The notes under the pieces are model-generated. The model saw only the letters and a list, made by a program, of their open reading frames with translations, ran no database searches and was not told the DNA's origin. The position numbers and the translations under genes were made by a program. DNA of 64,000 bases from Undibacter mobilis (GTDB taxonomy: Bacteria; Pseudomonadota; Alphaproteobacteria; Rhizobiales; Xanthobacteraceae). The first letter of the stretch is position 1. Every line of letters starts with the position of its first letter. The stretch is taken from the NCBI RefSeq assembly GCF_003367195.1, contig NZ_QRGO01000001.1:1846501-1910500 (forward strand). Reading direction: 5' to 3'. Shown one piece after another: positions 63,016 to 64,000 of this stretch.

Positions 63016-64000
63016 ATGCCTGAGGAATTCAGAACGACCCGCCGCGCCTTCGTGGGCGCCTTGGCCGCAACAACCGCTCTGGTGAGCTCGCCGTTCGTCC
63101 GGACAGCGGCTGCCAACGAAACCTTCAAGATCGGCATTCTTACCGATCTGACCGGTTCTTTCTCGGATCTGGGTGGTCCCGGCACCGGCGTTGCCGCTGA
63201 AATCGCGATGCAGGAAATTGGCGGCCAGGTTCTCGGCCGCAAGGTCGAGCTTCTGATCGCCGATCACCAGCACAAAGCGAATGTCGGTCTGGCTCTGGCG
63301 CGCGAATGGATCGAGCGGCGCGATCTGAAGGCATTCGTCGACGTGATGAATTCCGGCATTGCCATCGGCGTGAACAAGCTCGTGGGCGACTATAAGCGCC
63401 TTGCCTTCTATTCGGCCGCCGCCACGGACAAGATCTCCGAAGATGCCTGCAACGAGTACGGCATTCACTGGAACACCGACACTTACGCGCAGACGAACGC
63501 TGTTGCCGCGAGCATGATCGGCCAGGGCCTCGATTCCTGGTTCTTCATCGTCGCTGACTACGAATTCGGCCACGCGATGCAGGCGTCGATGGACCAGGCT
63601 GTGAAAAAGGCCGGCGGCAAAGTTGTTGGCGCCGTTCGCCATCCGCTGCAGACGCTCGACTTCTCGTCCTACGTCCTGCAGGCGCAAGCCTCCGGCGCCA
63701 AGGTGATCGCCATCGCTTCCGGCGGCAATGACACCGTCAATACAATCAAGCAGGCGCAGGAATTCGGCGTCACGCGCCGTGGTCAGAAGGTTGTGGCTCT
63801 TCTGCCCTACCTTTCCGATATTCATGCCGTCGGCCTTAAGACGATGCAGGGCCTGCGGTTCATCGACGCCTGGTACTGGGGCATGGACGACAAGTCCAAG
63901 GAGTTCGCCGATCGCTTCTACGCGCGCTTCAAGAAGCGTCCGACCGCGGTTCAGGCGAGCGTCTATTCGTCGACGCTGCAGTATCTCAAAGCTGTCGAGA
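63016..64000 (+). CDS. Branched-chain-type ABC transporter substrate-binding protein, Tat-exported, 3' end cut by window
   Basis: The ATG at 63016 starts a frame open to the end of the window (328 codons). The N-terminus has a twin-arginine signal (TTRRAFVGALAATTALVSSP), so the protein is exported folded. The mature part begins TFKIGILTDLTGSFSDLGGPG and has the Peripla_BP_6 blocks VELLIADHQHKANVGLALAREWI and FIVADYEFGHAM. Related receptors bind aromatic or aliphatic acids. A transporter would be expected beyond the window. Confidence 0.93.
   Translation, partial: MPEEFRTTRRAFVGALAATTALVSSPFVRTAAANETFKIGILTDLTGSFSDLGGPGTGVAAEIAMQEIGGQVLGRKVELLIADHQHKANVGLALAREWIERRDLKAFVDVMNSGIAIGVNKLVGDYKRLAFYSAAATDKISEDACNEYGIHWNTDTYAQTNAVAASMIGQGLDSWFFIVADYEFGHAMQASMDQAVKKAGGKVVGAVRHPLQTLDFSSYVLQAQASGAKVIAIASGGNDTVNTIKQAQEFGVTRRGQKVVALLPYLSDIHAVGLKTMQGLRFIDAWYWGMDDKSKEFADRFYARFKKRPTAVQASVYSSTLQYLKAVE

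Overview
The window reads as a high-GC alphaproteobacterial chromosome, most likely Hyphomicrobiales (Rhizobiales) of the Bradyrhizobiaceae/Xanthobacteraceae type. The evidence is the conserved neighbourhood greA, carB, carA, yqeY, dnaG, rpoD, the many orphan periplasmic solute-binding proteins, a FixK-type box, and the palindromic repeats (GTCATTCCGGG..., CGTTTTC...GAAAACG) that litter such genomes. No transposase, integrase, phage gene, rRNA or CRISPR array was found.

Bases 1-32200 are mostly core genome. An AtuA-type gene pair and a Bug-family binding protein come first. They are followed by greA, carB (with an intrinsic terminator just before its start codon), a DapA-family enzyme, a tRNA-Cys with an odd anticodon arm, a methyltransferase, an orphan NMT1-like binding protein facing an acetamidase/formamidase, a HAD phosphatase, carA, yqeY, dnaG and rpoD. 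Next come a thioesterase, a DJ-1/PfpI protein, an AT-rich two-gene cassette of unknown function (22687-24100), serine-glyoxylate aminotransferase, cell-envelope genes and several very small proteins. Three decayed genes are visible: a BrkB/YihY tail, a DUF1398 gene with an in-frame TAG, and, further right, an alpha/beta-hydrolase remnant.

Bases 32203-40387 look like a compact genomic island. A complete CAU-anticodon tRNA stands at the left, and an exact 39-bp copy of its 3' part lies 8.1 kb downstream. Between them are a MarR regulator, a TPP enzyme, an FAD/GcvT two-domain oxidoreductase, a medium-chain dehydrogenase without a catalytic zinc cysteine, and a close paralogue of the binding protein at 10129. 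There is no integrase.

Bases 40575-49523 form a hydroxyproline-type catabolic locus. A 4-hydroxyproline 2-epimerase-like enzyme, an ABC permease and ATPase, a DadA-like FAD oxidase, an aldehyde dehydrogenase and an HpaI-type aldolase form one leftward operon. The ABC binding protein diverges from it, and a MocR-type (GntR/aminotransferase) regulator follows. The same 16-bp element, ATTGTA-N4-GACAAT, lies upstream of both the divergent promoter region and the regulator gene, which suggests one regulon.

Bases 49904-64000 carry an aromatic or hydroxylated-acid catabolic block: quinone oxidoreductase, type I extradiol dioxygenase, MhpA-like hydroxylase, FAH-family hydrolase, BKACE enzyme, a TRAP transporter whose binding protein is 5 kb from its membrane subunits, SnoaL-like protein, IclR and GntR regulators, a GMC oxidoreductase and the start of a Tat-exported branched-chain-type binding protein. 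All functional readings rest on motif recognition and gene context; no searches were run.
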